Below are positions 1-9,250 of a DNA stretch of 64,000 nucleotides, one piece after another (positions within the stretch are counted from its first letter, which is position 1; each line of letters opens with the position of its first letter). This DNA comes from an uncultured Rubripirellula sp. Its GTDB lineage: Bacteria > Planctomycetota > Planctomycetia > Pirellulales > Pirellulaceae. The translations under genes and the position numbers were made by a program. Location of the stretch: positions 1 through 64,000 of the forward strand of contig CALIBL010000057.1 in assembly GCA_938045805.1 (NCBI GenBank). Reading direction: 5' to 3'. A model generated the notes under the pieces. The model ran no database searches. It had not been told where the DNA came from and saw nothing but the letters and a program-made list of their open reading frames with translations.

Positions 1-216
1 GCATACGACGCTAATAACATCGCAAGTCGGTTATCAATGCGAGATTTTATGGATCAGATGCGGGGTGCTGGGATGACGACCGAAGGTAGCCGACCCTATG
101 GTGATCGCGATAAACAAGCGTTTGCGAATACTTTTGATCGACTATTGACGCGTCTTCTTAAGCAGGCAGATTTGGAGTCGGGATGTGAACCGAGAAAAGA
201 TTTTAAGCTGCAATAA
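1..216 (+). CDS. C-terminal fragment of an unidentified protein (5' end outside window)
   Basis: An open frame runs in from the left edge and stops at TAA 214-216, giving 71 residues with no start inside the window. The tail is hydrophilic, rich in Asp, Arg and Lys, and helical in character, with no membrane segment or recognisable motif. A strong rho-independent terminator follows within about 15 bp, which supports this being the true end of a transcribed gene. I do not recognise the family; the missing N-terminal part would be needed. Confidence 0.55.
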   Translation, partial: AYDANNIASRLSMRDFMDQMRGAGMTTEGSRPYGDRDKQAFANTFDRLLTRLLKQADLESGCEPRKDFKLQ

Positions 217-224
217 AACGCAAT

Positions 225-254
225 AAAAAACCCCGCATCGCTGCGGGGTTTTAT
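225..254 (+). terminator. Rho-independent terminator
   Basis: A perfect 7-bp GC stem (CCCCGCA 231-237, TGCGGGG 242-248) with a 4-nt loop is followed by a T-rich run and preceded by an A-run. It lies directly after the stop codon at 216. The A-run upstream means it could also act on minus-strand transcripts arriving from 361-1569, so it may be bidirectional. Confidence 0.85.
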
Positions 255-360
255 TAATCGTTTACTTTCAGTGTCTAAATACGATTTTTAACTTCGATTC
301 CTTACCGGAGACTTGAGAGTCAAATTATCCGTCGATCGCTTTGATCAAGTGCTGAAAGGT

Positions 361-1569
361 TTATTTTGATTCTTCAGCGGTCTCTGCCGACTCTGGCTCG
401 GGGGTTTCGTTCGTGGTTTCGGCCTGAGTGTTTTCCTCTTCCTTAGAAGGCTCAGGTGTCTCGGCTACTTCAGGCTCCTCATCAGCGGATTGGTTCGCGT
501 TCTGATCTGCGTTGGCGATCGCAATGAGTTGTTCGGGAGTTGGCCGTACAGGAAACTCGCCGCTTGCCAGCCCCCTGTCAACGATCCAGATATTTCGGAA
601 GCGAACGGGGTCACCGTGATTCTGAATTCTGATGGGAAGAAGAGTGGGTTCCTCCTGCTTTCCAGCGCCCGTTTTGTTAGGCAGAGCGACATTGTCTTGT
701 ACTTTGACTCCGTTGACCCAGGAGGTGATGTGGGCATCACGTATTTTTGTTCCATCTGCTGCCCACCTGGGTGCTGTGAAGTGAACGTCATAGGTTTGCC
801 AAGTCAACGGCGGGAAAGCCATGTTCAAGTCTGGTACTTTGAACCGGTAAAGGGCACCGAGTCCATCAATGACTGGTTCAGTCGCAAACGAATCGAGCAC
901 TTGGCACTCATAGCGACTCTGAAGATACAGACCACTATTACCTCGGGACTGCCCATCTGCTTGAGGCATGTATGGGATTCGGAATTCAACGTGCAAGTTG
1001 AAGTCTTGGAACATGGGCTTAATGTCGGCACCTTCCATCAACAGACCTTCTTCTGAGATCTGCGCGTTACTGAATTGATCGACGTTGGAACCGTCAAACA
1101 GAACGGTTGCACCTTCGGGTGCTTGAGCTCCCAATGTCGGACTGACGCGTTGAATTCTCGCCAGTTTCCCGACCTGCTCGCCCTTTCTGTTGAGGAGGAG
1201 GCAATGCTCTTTTTCGACGAAGATCGCCCAAGGACCACCTGACAAAACCACGAAATCTTCTGAGCGCTGACCAATCATGCGCATCGGTTTCGAGTCATGG
1301 CCTTCTTGACCTGGAAGCCCTCCCAAGAAAGACAACGCCTCAAATGATCCATGCCCCACATGACGGATCTGCAGGCCCAAAGGACGAGTGGTGTCTCCGT
1401 CGGCTTTGATGTCGCCAATGAATTCACCCATCAAGGCGAAATTGGCGTCATTTTCGGGTGCTGAAGTGAACGCTGGTCCTTTTCCTTTGCCGTCCGCAGC
1501 AACGACAAAGGATGCGGGAGCAACAATTAGGGCGGAAGACAAGACAACAGAACTGATCGTTCGAAGCAT
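361..1569 (-). CDS. Secreted DUF1080 (3-keto-disaccharide hydrolase) domain protein
   Basis: A 402-residue exported protein. The start ATG at 1567-1569 is chosen because an AAGGA-type ribosome site lies just upstream and it begins a clear signal peptide (Leu/Val/Ala-rich, ending near VVAADG). A longer frame to 1665 would bury the signal. The DUF1080 lectin-like jelly roll covers roughly residues 156-333, with the usual VLFDG opening, a GNSGLYLQ core and the closing IRIQNHGDPVRFRNIW motif. Family members are linked to hydrolysis of 3-keto-glycosides; the exact substrate here is unknown. The last 40 or so residues are a low-complexity Glu/Thr/Pro tail, probably a disordered linker. The N-terminal 120 residues form a separate unassigned region. 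Confidence 0.85.
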   Translation of the reverse strand: MLRTISSVVLSSALIVAPASFVVAADGKGKGPAFTSAPENDANFALMGEFIGDIKADGDTTRPLGLQIRHVGHGSFEALSFLGGLPGQEGHDSKPMRMIGQRSEDFVVLSGGPWAIFVEKEHCLLLNRKGEQVGKLARIQRVSPTLGAQAPEGATVLFDGSNVDQFSNAQISEEGLLMEGADIKPMFQDFNLHVEFRIPYMPQADGQSRGNSGLYLQSRYECQVLDSFATEPVIDGLGALYRFKVPDLNMAFPPLTWQTYDVHFTAPRWAADGTKIRDAHITSWVNGVKVQDNVALPNKTGAGKQEEPTLLPIRIQNHGDPVRFRNIWIVDRGLASGEFPVRPTPEQLIAIANADQNANQSADEEPEVAETPEPSKEEENTQAETTNETPEPESAETAEESK

Positions 1570-1796
1570 GGGAATCCTTTGGAGACGCGATGTGAGGTGC
1601 GTGCAGGTGAGGTCTTTTTGGAGGCGAAAAAGACGATGTGTATCGACCTTCTCTAATTCCACCAACTTTAATCAGTCTTCTGGCAAAAACCAGCAAGCGA
1701 TCTGCAATTGGTGAACCTGCTATTATAGAACCAAAAATTGAGATCCCCGGTCGTTCTTGAGGGATCACGAGGGGTGTTGGTTCAGGAGAGAGAATT

Positions 1797-3350
1797 GTGA
1801 CTCAGCGTATTTCTGTTTTGTCGATTGTTCTGATTGTATTGTGTCAGTTGACGTTGTCCGCCGCTGATCCACGACCAAATATTGTCTTCATTTTCTCTGA
1901 CGATCACTGTGAGCAAGCAATTAGTGCTTACGATCCCTCTCGGATTACAACTCCGAATCTCGACCGGATCGCCAACGAGGGGATGCGGTTCAATCGCTGC
2001 TATGTGACCAATTCAATCTGCGGCCCAAGTCGCGCGGTGATCCAGACTGGCAAGTACAGCCATATCAACGGTTTCAAGACAAATCGTGATCGTTTTGATG
2101 GTGATCAGTTAACCTTTCCAAAGTTGCTACAGAAGGCGGGTTATCAAACCGCAATCGTTGGTAAATGGCATCTGGTCAGTACACCACAGGGATATGACTA
2201 TTACGATGTCCTTAAGGGGCAAGGTCCATATTACAATCCGCCGATGATTACTGCGGGTGAAGATGGTAAGCCAGTGACCAGAAAACATACCGGCTACACC
2301 ACCGACATCATTACCAACAAGACGCTTGATTGGCTGAAGAACCGTCGTGATGGTGATCGCCCTTTTATGGTGATGTTTCAACATAAAGCACCGCATCGTA
2401 ACTGGATGCCCGGTCCCAAGTATTTGAATTGGTTGGATGATGTAACCATCCCGGAGCCGGAAACTTTATGGGATGACTACTCTGGACGTACCCAAGCTGC
2501 CTCGCGCCAACAGATGACGATTCGCGCTCATCTAACGGATCGTGACTTGAAGTTACAGGGTTACGGAACCATGAATGCCGAGCAGATCAAAGTTTGGGAT
2601 GCCGCTTACGGTCCAAAGAACGAAGCATTCTTAAAAGTTCGTGATCAAATGAGTGAAACGGAATTGGTCAAATGGAAGTACCAGCGTTATGTCAAAGACT
2701 ACTTGAGGTGCGTCAAGAGTGTTGATGATGGTGTCGGACGCGTTTTGGATTACCTTGATGAGTCAGGACTCTCCGATAACACCGTGGTGATTTACGCGTC
2801 AGATCAAGGATGGTACTTGGGTGAACACGGTTGGTACGACAAACGGTGGATGTATGAGGAGTCATTGAAGACGCCGCTACTTGTTCGTTGGCCGGGTAAA
2901 GTGAAAGCTGGGTCTGTTAATGAGGATATTGTTTCGAATCTTGATTTCGCGGAAACCTTTTTAGAGATTGCTGGTGTTGAGATTCCAAGTGAGATGCAGG
3001 GACGTAGCCTAGTGCCTATTCTGAAGGGGCAAACACCTAGCGATTGGCGGCAACAGTTTTACTACCACTATTATGAGAATCCTGGCGCTCATAACGTTGC
3101 TCGTCACTATGGGATCACCAATGGACGTTACAAACTGATTCATTTCTATGCTCTCGAAGGTCAAAAACTCGATGATTGGGAGTTGTTTGATCTAGAGGCA
3201 GATCCCAATGAATTAAAGAGCGTTTATGGTAGCCCTCAGTACGCTACCATCCAGTCGAAACTGACGGTGGAGTTGGCTCGAATGAGGGAGCAGTACCGCG
3301 TGGATACTGATACGAATATCAAGCCACCGCCAAAAAGAAATGCTCGCTAG
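1797..3350 (+). CDS. Secreted sulfatase (formylglycine-dependent, type I)
   Basis: A 517-residue arylsulfatase-superfamily protein that would hydrolyse sulfate esters, probably on algal polysaccharides or glycans, outside the cytoplasm. It starts at GTG 1797, just after an AGGAGAG ribosome site, and the first 22 residues are a signal peptide. Metal ligands are visible at Asp35-Asp36 (FSDDH). The modifiable cysteine is Cys75 in the C-G-P-S-R signature, followed by a GKWH motif at 122-125 and a C-terminal metal-binding segment ([13 protein letters not shown]). The length fits the choline/heparan-type sulfatases. Activity needs a formylglycine-generating enzyme, and none with catalytic cysteines is seen nearby. 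It converges on the second sulfatase, with 3 bp between stop codons. Confidence 0.93.
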   Translation: MTQRISVLSIVLIVLCQLTLSAADPRPNIVFIFSDDHCEQAISAYDPSRITTPNLDRIANEGMRFNRCYVTNSICGPSRAVIQTGKYSHINGFKTNRDRFDGDQLTFPKLLQKAGYQTAIVGKWHLVSTPQGYDYYDVLKGQGPYYNPPMITAGEDGKPVTRKHTGYTTDIITNKTLDWLKNRRDGDRPFMVMFQHKAPHRNWMPGPKYLNWLDDVTIPEPETLWDDYSGRTQAASRQQMTIRAHLTDRDLKLQGYGTMNAEQIKVWDAAYGPKNEAFLKVRDQMSETELVKWKYQRYVKDYLRCVKSVDDGVGRVLDYLDESGLSDNTVVIYASDQGWYLGEHGWYDKRWMYEESLKTPLLVRWPGKVKAGSVNEDIVSNLDFAETFLEIAGVEIPSEMQGRSLVPILKGQTPSDWRQQFYYHYYENPGAHNVARHYGITNGRYKLIHFYALEGQKLDDWELFDLEADPNELKSVYGSPQYATIQSKLTVELARMREQYRVDTDTNIKPPPKRNAR

Positions 3351-3353
3351 GCA

Positions 3354-4871
3354 TCAAGGCTTGTTAGAAGTTGATTTTGCTGCCGGTGAGTTTTTGCGAG
3401 CCGGCTTGGGTGTCAGGCGAGAAGCGTATTCCCAGCGATTTTTCCATTCTTCAAAGTAAGGGCGGTAAGAATCCATCTCAGTCCAAAAGCGTGGTTCAGG
3501 ATCTCCCGGGAGAAGTTTTCCCTCGTGGTAATCGTGTCCTTGGATGCTGCGCTCAACACTACCATTCCAAACTTTAAATGCTTCAACCATCTTTTTTAGT
3601 CTTTGTGGCTCGGTTCTAGCGAGGTTGTGTTTTTCGGCAGGATCGTCTTTGAGGTTGTAGAGTTCAAACTGACCCTCGCCCAAGTTCTGAGTCAAGATCT
3701 TGTAATCGTTGTCGATCCACGCTGCTCGCTGTAGATGTCGAAACGGAATCGGTTGATGCCGTTGCGTCAACTTATTCTGCAAAACGGGGAGTAGGCTAAT
3801 TCCGTCGACTGGGATCTGTGGAGTTGGATGTTTCATTCCCGTGATTTCTAGAATCGTTGGGAGGATGTCGAGAACGCTTGCAGGGTAGGATGTAACACGA
3901 GACCCTCCCGTCACATCAGGCCAGTGGATGATACCGGGAACACGGATGCCGCCCTCAAAGATGGTGCCTTTGTTTCCGCGTAGTTCGCCTACGCTGCTAG
4001 GTTTGATTTTGGGTAATCCGCCGTTATCACTACAGAACCAAACCAATGTTTCTCGGTCAAGATTTCGTCTTGATAATTCGGAAAAGAGTTTTCCGATGCT
4101 TCGGTCCATTGCAACAAGTTCACCGTAGTGGTGCTGCGATTTCTCATCAAGGTGCGAAAAGTCTCTGCGATCATCCTCGGACGCTTTTGCTGGATCATGT
4201 GGTGAACCAAACCAGATGACAGAGAAAGTTGGCTGCGTGCGATAGTTAGCGTCAATGAACTGGATGGCTTCATGGACCGTGATTTCGGATGAGTCTCCGA
4301 TCATTGACTCAAACGCTCCATTCCGACTGAGTATTGGATTCATATCGAAGAAGTTGGTCACCGATACCCAGTGATTAAATCCGAATGGTCCCGGCCCGTG
4401 TGAGTCATCTTTGAGGATCGGGACACCCGGTCCACGAATCCCGTTGAGGTGCCATTTACCAAAGTGCCCGGTGGCGTACCCCGCGTTACCGAGGATTGTG
4501 GCGAGTGTGATCTCTTGTCTTCGCAGTGCATAACCGTGGCTCTCAACACCTGTCCGGTCGTTGGCTCGACCCGTCAAGACGCTCGCTCGTGTGGGGGAAC
4601 AGACTGGAGCTCCAGCGTAAAAACGATCAAAGCGAATCCCGCCACTGGCCATTCGGTCCAGATTTGGTGTTTTTAAGACGGGATGATCGTAGTAGCCAGT
4701 TTGGGCCCAACCCTGATCGTCCGCCATTACCAAAATAATGTGTGGTCGATCTGGAAAACCTACTGCTCGTGTGGCTTCCCCAGACAGAAACACTAGCTGG
4801 AAAAGTAGCATCAGTAGTGGAAGATTCTTTGATTGAGCTGTCAGCGATCGGGAGAATGATAGGTTTCGCAC
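3354..4871 (-). CDS. Secreted sulfatase (formylglycine-dependent, type I)
   Basis: A second arylsulfatase-superfamily protein, about 505 residues from a GTG at 4871. This start gives a basic N-region followed by the hydrophobic core LLMLLFQLVFLSG, i.e. a good signal peptide. A TTG at 4946 or an ATG at 4811 are alternatives, and none has a convincing ribosome site. The catalytic motif C-S-P-T-R lies about 91 residues in, after metal ligands in MADDQGW. GHFGKWHLNG and FCSDNGG are also present. The C-terminal 50 residues are basic and Pro-rich. It faces the sulfatase at 1797-3350 tail to tail; the two are clearly different subfamilies, not a recent duplication. Confidence 0.92.
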   Translation of the reverse strand: MRNLSFSRSLTAQSKNLPLLMLLFQLVFLSGEATRAVGFPDRPHIILVMADDQGWAQTGYYDHPVLKTPNLDRMASGGIRFDRFYAGAPVCSPTRASVLTGRANDRTGVESHGYALRRQEITLATILGNAGYATGHFGKWHLNGIRGPGVPILKDDSHGPGPFGFNHWVSVTNFFDMNPILSRNGAFESMIGDSSEITVHEAIQFIDANYRTQPTFSVIWFGSPHDPAKASEDDRRDFSHLDEKSQHHYGELVAMDRSIGKLFSELSRRNLDRETLVWFCSDNGGLPKIKPSSVGELRGNKGTIFEGGIRVPGIIHWPDVTGGSRVTSYPASVLDILPTILEITGMKHPTPQIPVDGISLLPVLQNKLTQRHQPIPFRHLQRAAWIDNDYKILTQNLGEGQFELYNLKDDPAEKHNLARTEPQRLKKMVEAFKVWNGSVERSIQGHDYHEGKLLPGDPEPRFWTEMDSYRPYFEEWKNRWEYASRLTPKPARKNSPAAKSTSNKP

Positions 4872-5094
4872 TTGATGGCCAGTGTTCTTGGACTGCGGGG
4901 AATTGATGGTGGTGAACGGGATTCCACTGAATTCATTCAGGGTCAAAATTTTAACTACTGGAGACCACCTGGTGGCGGTATGTTTTCAGGCGACCATTGT
5001 CTACAGCGACATTGTGACAGGATATACTACTGCGTCAGTCTTCTTCCGCTTGGCTCGGTGAGTCAACGCGATTATCCATTCATCGAGGAACGCC

Positions 5095-6267
5095 ATGCGT
5101 GTGTCGTCTATCCTGAGTCTTGTTCTCGCTGTTTCGACTTCTGCCAGCTTCGCTGCCGAAACGAACTCTCCAAAGTTTGTCGCCAGGTTGTTGCACGTTG
5201 ACGCGAATGAGGGGATCGCATGTGGCGACCTCGATGGTGATGGTGTCAAGGATTTGGTTGCTGGACGTAACTGGTACAAGGGCGGCGACTGGGCACCGCG
5301 GCCTCTAAGAAGTATCGAGGATTGGAACGGATACGTTCAAAGTAATGGCGATTACCTCTTTGACGTCAACGCCGATGGTCGTCTTGATGTGATCGCTGGA
5401 TCTTTCATCCCAACGGAAGTTCATTGGTACGAGAACCCAGGCGAAGAAGCACTTCGACTTGGTAAGCAGTGGACTCAGCACTTATTGGTTGATACCGGGA
5501 ACTCCCGCAACGAAGGTCAGGTGATGCAGGATGTCGACGGTGATGGACGCCCGGAATGGTTGGTCAACAGCTGGGCAAAAGATGTCCCCGCGGTGATCTG
5601 GCGATTAGTAGATCGCGAAAAAGCCGCCGAGAGCGGTGCGATGTTTGATTTGGTGCCTCATCAGGTTGGTGAAAAAGGCAATGGTCACGGAATGGCGATT
5701 GGCGACATCAGTGGTGATGGTAAGCCCGACTTGCTCGTTGGGCAGGGTTGGTATGAGCAACCCGCTTCCGATCCTTGGTCACAGCCGTGGGCTTTCCATG
5801 CAGACTGGGAGTTACATGCAAGTGTTCCCATGATCGTGGTCGATCTTGACGGTGATGGTGATGGCGATCTGATTCATGGAAAAGGACATGATTACGGCCT
5901 GCTTTGGTGGGAGAACGAAGGACGTGATGGTGATGGGAAAATCACTTGGGCGGAGCATATGATCGACAAAAGTTACAGCCAGCCGCATACCCTCGCGTGG
6001 CAGGATATTACCGGCGACGGACAACCTGATCTAATCACCGGAAAAAGGTACTACGGTCACAATGGTCGCGACCCCGGTGGTATGGAGATGCCTTGTTTGT
6101 ACTACTATCAATGGGACCCTGAGAACAAGTCTTTTACTCGCCACACGATCGAGGAAGGCCACGTTGGATGTGGTTTGCAAATTGTCACAACGGATCTCAA
6201 TCAGGATCAAAAAGTGGATATTGCAGTTGCAGGAAAAAGCGGCACGTTTCTCCTGCTTGCAGAGTAA
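5095..6267 (+). CDS. Secreted FG-GAP/VCBS-repeat beta-propeller protein
   Basis: A 390-residue exported protein with a classic signal peptide (about 20 residues, ending SASFAAE). It carries at least six calcium-type loops of the form D-x-D/N-x-D-G-x-x-D (for example DLDGDGVKD, DVNADGRLD, DVDGDGRPE, DISGDGKPD, DITGDGQPD), spaced about 50-60 residues apart as in a seven-bladed FG-GAP propeller. Aromatic-rich NWYKGG/GWYEQP segments recur at blade ends. In planctomycetes such proteins accompany sulfatases and DUF1080 enzymes and are thought to bind glycans or act as lyase-like scaffolds. No catalytic residues can be assigned from sequence alone. Confidence 0.88.
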   Translation: MRVSSILSLVLAVSTSASFAAETNSPKFVARLLHVDANEGIACGDLDGDGVKDLVAGRNWYKGGDWAPRPLRSIEDWNGYVQSNGDYLFDVNADGRLDVIAGSFIPTEVHWYENPGEEALRLGKQWTQHLLVDTGNSRNEGQVMQDVDGDGRPEWLVNSWAKDVPAVIWRLVDREKAAESGAMFDLVPHQVGEKGNGHGMAIGDISGDGKPDLLVGQGWYEQPASDPWSQPWAFHADWELHASVPMIVVDLDGDGDGDLIHGKGHDYGLLWWENEGRDGDGKITWAEHMIDKSYSQPHTLAWQDITGDGQPDLITGKRYYGHNGRDPGGMEMPCLYYYQWDPENKSFTRHTIEEGHVGCGLQIVTTDLNQDQKVDIAVAGKSGTFLLLAE

Positions 6268-6314
6268 CGTTTTGTCCTGGGGATGCCGTTCTAAACTTTC
6301 TTTGATCAAAAAGG

Positions 6315-6746
6315 ATGATGGTCGTGGTTCAGGATCCATCAGTCGTCTCGAGGGCACGTTCCGAACTCACGCTGCAGCAGGCTCAAGACGAAGTCGACCA
6401 GTGGATTAAGACCATTGGTGTGCGTTACTTTGATGAAATGACCAACCTTGCACAGTTAGTGGAAGAAGTTGGAGAGGTAGCAAGGATTCTGTCGCGTACC
6501 TGTGGCGAGCAGTCCTATAAAAAAGGGCAAGCTCCCGGTGATCTGGCTGATGAATTAGCGGATGTGCTTTTTGTGACCATCTGCCTAGCGAATCAGAGTG
6601 GCATCAATCTGACAGATGCATTTCATCAAAACCTCAATAAGAAAACCGGACGCGATGCCGTTCGGCATCAAGAGAATCCAAAACTGCAAAGCGAATCACA
6701 TAGCGAAGCACTCAGCGGAGACACTGAAAATGATGAGTCAACTTAA
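6315..6746 (+). CDS. MazG-like nucleotide pyrophosphohydrolase
   Basis: A 143-residue all-alpha NTP pyrophosphohydrolase-like protein. The family hydrolyses (d)NTPs to NMP and pyrophosphate, often non-canonical nucleotides. The diagnostic acidic helices are present: E-E-V-G-E (LVEEVGEVAR, around residue 50) and the partner D-E-L-A-D (around residue 75). These should bind Mg2+. The C-terminal 30 residues are polar and probably disordered. AAAAAGG lies directly upstream of a double ATG, so the start could be the first ATG, the second ATG or a nearby GTG. Its end overlaps the next gene by 17 bp, suggesting translational coupling. Confidence 0.85.
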   Translation: MMVVVQDPSVVSRARSELTLQQAQDEVDQWIKTIGVRYFDEMTNLAQLVEEVGEVARILSRTCGEQSYKKGQAPGDLADELADVLFVTICLANQSGINLTDAFHQNLNKKTGRDAVRHQENPKLQSESHSEALSGDTENDEST

Positions 6747-7506
6747 CATCATCGGTAGGTGTGGCTTGCATTCCATCTGTAAGTCGCCTTCAGTGCTTTC
6801 TTTGCTGTGCTTGCTTGGCTCGGCGATCATGCATGAAAAGCTACTTGCAGATGATCCAGATCTGGTTTCAGAAAAATCGGTGCTGTTCGATGGTCAGCTA
6901 ACTGGTGAGTGGGAGTGTCGCGAAGGAGCGTGGGTGGCTGATTCAGACGGTTCTTTGACTTGCCAGATGGAGGAGGTCACGCAGAAGAATGGTGAAAAAC
7001 GCAAGCGTGGTATGGGCTACATTTGGACGCAGAGTGAGTATTCAGATTTTGTCCTTGAATTCGAGTACAAGCTGTCCCATGCTGCCAACAGTGGTGTCTT
7101 CTTTCGCACTGATCCAGGCAATCCAGTGCAGGGTGGATTTGAGATTCAGTTGCTGGATGAGATAGGAGTACGAGAGTCTGGAGGTACACTTGCGGCAAAA
7201 AAACGTCATGTTGCTTTTTATGATTGCCAAGCGCCTTCGAAACAGGGTGTGGTTCATCACGGACAGTGGAATCAACTGCGTTTGACTTGCAGGGGATCTT
7301 TGATTCGAGTTGAGCTTAATGGCGAGATGGTCAATCAGTTTGACCTGGGGCAATGGCAAGAACCTGGTAAGAACCCCGATGGCACCGAAAACAAGTTTAA
7401 AGATGCCTTAGCAAAACGTCCCGCCTCGGGACGAATTGGTTTTCAAAATCATGGAAAACCAGTTTGGTTTCGCAAAATCTCAGTCATTGACCTAAGTCAA
7501 TCCTGA
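6730..7506 (+). CDS. Secreted DUF1080 (3-keto-disaccharide hydrolase) domain protein
   Basis: A 258-residue single-domain DUF1080 protein, shorter than the one at 361-1569. The start at ATG 6730 is preceded by GGAGA and opens a basic N-region plus a hydrophobic segment (VLSLLCLLGSAIM), i.e. a signal peptide. An open frame back to 6616 would lie inside the MazG gene. Family marks include SVLFDGQLTGEW, the F-x-L-x-F-E-Y-K strand, ANSGVFFRTD, GGFEIQLLDE and the closing IGFQNHGKPVWFRKISV motif. It probably acts in the periplasm on 3-keto-glycosides or related sugars. The gene starts inside the pyrophosphohydrolase gene but is functionally unrelated to it. Confidence 0.87.
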   Translation: MMSQLNIIGRCGLHSICKSPSVLSLLCLLGSAIMHEKLLADDPDLVSEKSVLFDGQLTGEWECREGAWVADSDGSLTCQMEEVTQKNGEKRKRGMGYIWTQSEYSDFVLEFEYKLSHAANSGVFFRTDPGNPVQGGFEIQLLDEIGVRESGGTLAAKKRHVAFYDCQAPSKQGVVHHGQWNQLRLTCRGSLIRVELNGEMVNQFDLGQWQEPGKNPDGTENKFKDALAKRPASGRIGFQNHGKPVWFRKISVIDLSQS

Positions 7507-7588
7507 TCCACTTGGGTTCAGTTCCTGAGTCGTGCATTTGCGAGCCAGATTGCTCATGAAAAACGAAAAGATCAAACGAGTTTAGGTC

Positions 7589-9085
7589 TTATCTCAGGTC
7601 TTTCAGAAGCAACTTACTCGTGATTCGACTCGATTCGTAAATGACTGGTAGGCCGCTCCCAGGGTGCGTGCCGCCACCCACCAAATAGACACCTTCTAGG
7701 TCTTCGAAACGATTGTGTGGTCTTCGGTGAAGCATCTGACCGAGGTTGTGGGCGAGGTTGAAAGTGGCTCCGCGATAAATTGCGTATTCATGCTGCCAGT
7801 CGGCTGGGGTGATGCAGTGCTCAAAAAGAATACGTTCACGGAGGTCTGATAATCCAATGGCCGCTAGAGAATCGAGGGTGACTTCACGAAATCGACTCTT
7901 TTCTTTTTTCCAGTCAATGTTGGAATGTTGATGTGAAACCGGCACAAGAATGTAAAGCCCGCTCTGCCCCGGCGGCGCAAGTGAGTCATCGGTCACAATG
8001 GGATTTTGAACGTAAAACGATGGATCCTCACTGAGTATGTGCTCATGTTCGATTTCTCGAAGGTTTCTCTCGTAGTCACCACTGATATGAATGTTGTGGT
8101 GTGGTAACTGATCGTAGCGTCCATCAATTCCCAGATAGAGCATGTACGTGCTGCATGAGTATTTTTTACTTTCTAGGTTGTTATCATTCCACCGTCGGCG
8201 TTTCTTATCGGGGATGTATCTTTCCATCCAGTGAGCAAAATCTGCATTGATGACGAATGCATCGGCTTCGTAGTTACATTGATCGGTCGAGACTGCTGTA
8301 ACTTTTTTGCCAACCATGCTCACGTGTGTGACGGGTTCACCTAGGCGGATCTTTACTCCCATTTCGACGGCGATCTCTGCCATCCGTTCACTGACTGCTG
8401 AGCATCCGCCGATTGGATGCCAAACCCCGTACTCATATTCCAAAAAAGAGAGGATGCTAAAGAGACTCGGGCATTGAAATGGTGACATGCCGAGGTACTT
8501 GGATTGAAAAGCAAAGGCGATGACGAGACGCGGATCGGTGAAGTAACGTTCAAGCTCTTGCCCCAAGGAACGCAGCGGATGCAGATGCGGGGCAGCAGAA
8601 AGAAGAGCTGGATTCAAAAGGTCCAGCGCCGAACAAAAAGGTGATTCAAGAATTGGCCGAAACTTGGCCAGTTTGACTCGATTGTCATCGAGGTACCGTT
8701 TTAACGCCCCAACGTCATTTGGCGAGAGCTCTCCGATTTGATCGTCCATCTTTTGGAGATCAGCCGAGCAGTCAAGTTGCCCACCAGCTCCAAAGGTTAG
8801 ACGGTACTGCGGATCAAGACGGACCATGGGAACTTCCTCAAACAGGTTACGTCCCACGGAGTCAAAAATTTCAGCTAGAACACGTGGATAGAGGAAGAAG
8901 GTTGGTCCGCAATCAAACCGAAATCCATTCGCATTGATGGAGGAGGTGCGTCCCCCAACTTGTTCTTTTCTCTCGAGAATGGTGACTTCAAAATCTTGAT
9001 TGGCAAGTTGCATCGCCGTGGCAAGTCCACCGGGACCTGCGCCCACAATCACCACCTTTTTTCGCTTACCGTTCCGGGAATTCAT
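7589..9085 (-). CDS. Phytoene desaturase-family FAD-dependent oxidoreductase
   Basis: A 498-residue flavoprotein of the CrtI/CrtN/amine-oxidase superfamily. The N-terminus has the FAD dinucleotide fold G-x-G-x-x-G (GAGPGGLATA, about residue 16) followed by ILERKEQVGGRTSS. The C-terminus has the desaturase-type FAD motif VYLVGGGTHPGSGLP (about residue 468). Length and both motifs match phytoene or diapophytoene desaturases, which dehydrogenate carotenoid precursors at the membrane. No phytoene synthase or other carotenoid gene is adjacent, so the substrate stays open; a related saturase or isomerase is possible. Confidence 0.82.
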   Translation of the reverse strand: MNSRNGKRKKVVIVGAGPGGLATAMQLANQDFEVTILERKEQVGGRTSSINANGFRFDCGPTFFLYPRVLAEIFDSVGRNLFEEVPMVRLDPQYRLTFGAGGQLDCSADLQKMDDQIGELSPNDVGALKRYLDDNRVKLAKFRPILESPFCSALDLLNPALLSAAPHLHPLRSLGQELERYFTDPRLVIAFAFQSKYLGMSPFQCPSLFSILSFLEYEYGVWHPIGGCSAVSERMAEIAVEMGVKIRLGEPVTHVSMVGKKVTAVSTDQCNYEADAFVINADFAHWMERYIPDKKRRRWNDNNLESKKYSCSTYMLYLGIDGRYDQLPHHNIHISGDYERNLREIEHEHILSEDPSFYVQNPIVTDDSLAPPGQSGLYILVPVSHQHSNIDWKKEKSRFREVTLDSLAAIGLSDLRERILFEHCITPADWQHEYAIYRGATFNLAHNLGQMLHRRPHNRFEDLEGVYLVGGGTHPGSGLPVIYESSRITSKLLLKDLR

Positions 9086-9250
9086 CGATGAGAATCCAAT
9101 CGGCTGGACTTTGGATGTTATTGGGGCGTCTGCAACAATCGCTTCATTGAAAATGATTTGGCTGCGGTAGTGTAGTGTTGGCCGTTTTTGAAGAGGCTAA
9201 CCTATGGCTCCGAGCTTACGATGCCAATTCGACTTGGTAATCAACGATCA

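Noticed and set aside
490..1056. 188-residue open frame on the plus strand
   Set aside because: It lies antisense to the DUF1080 gene, has no recognisable motif and no ribosome site; it is a shadow frame.
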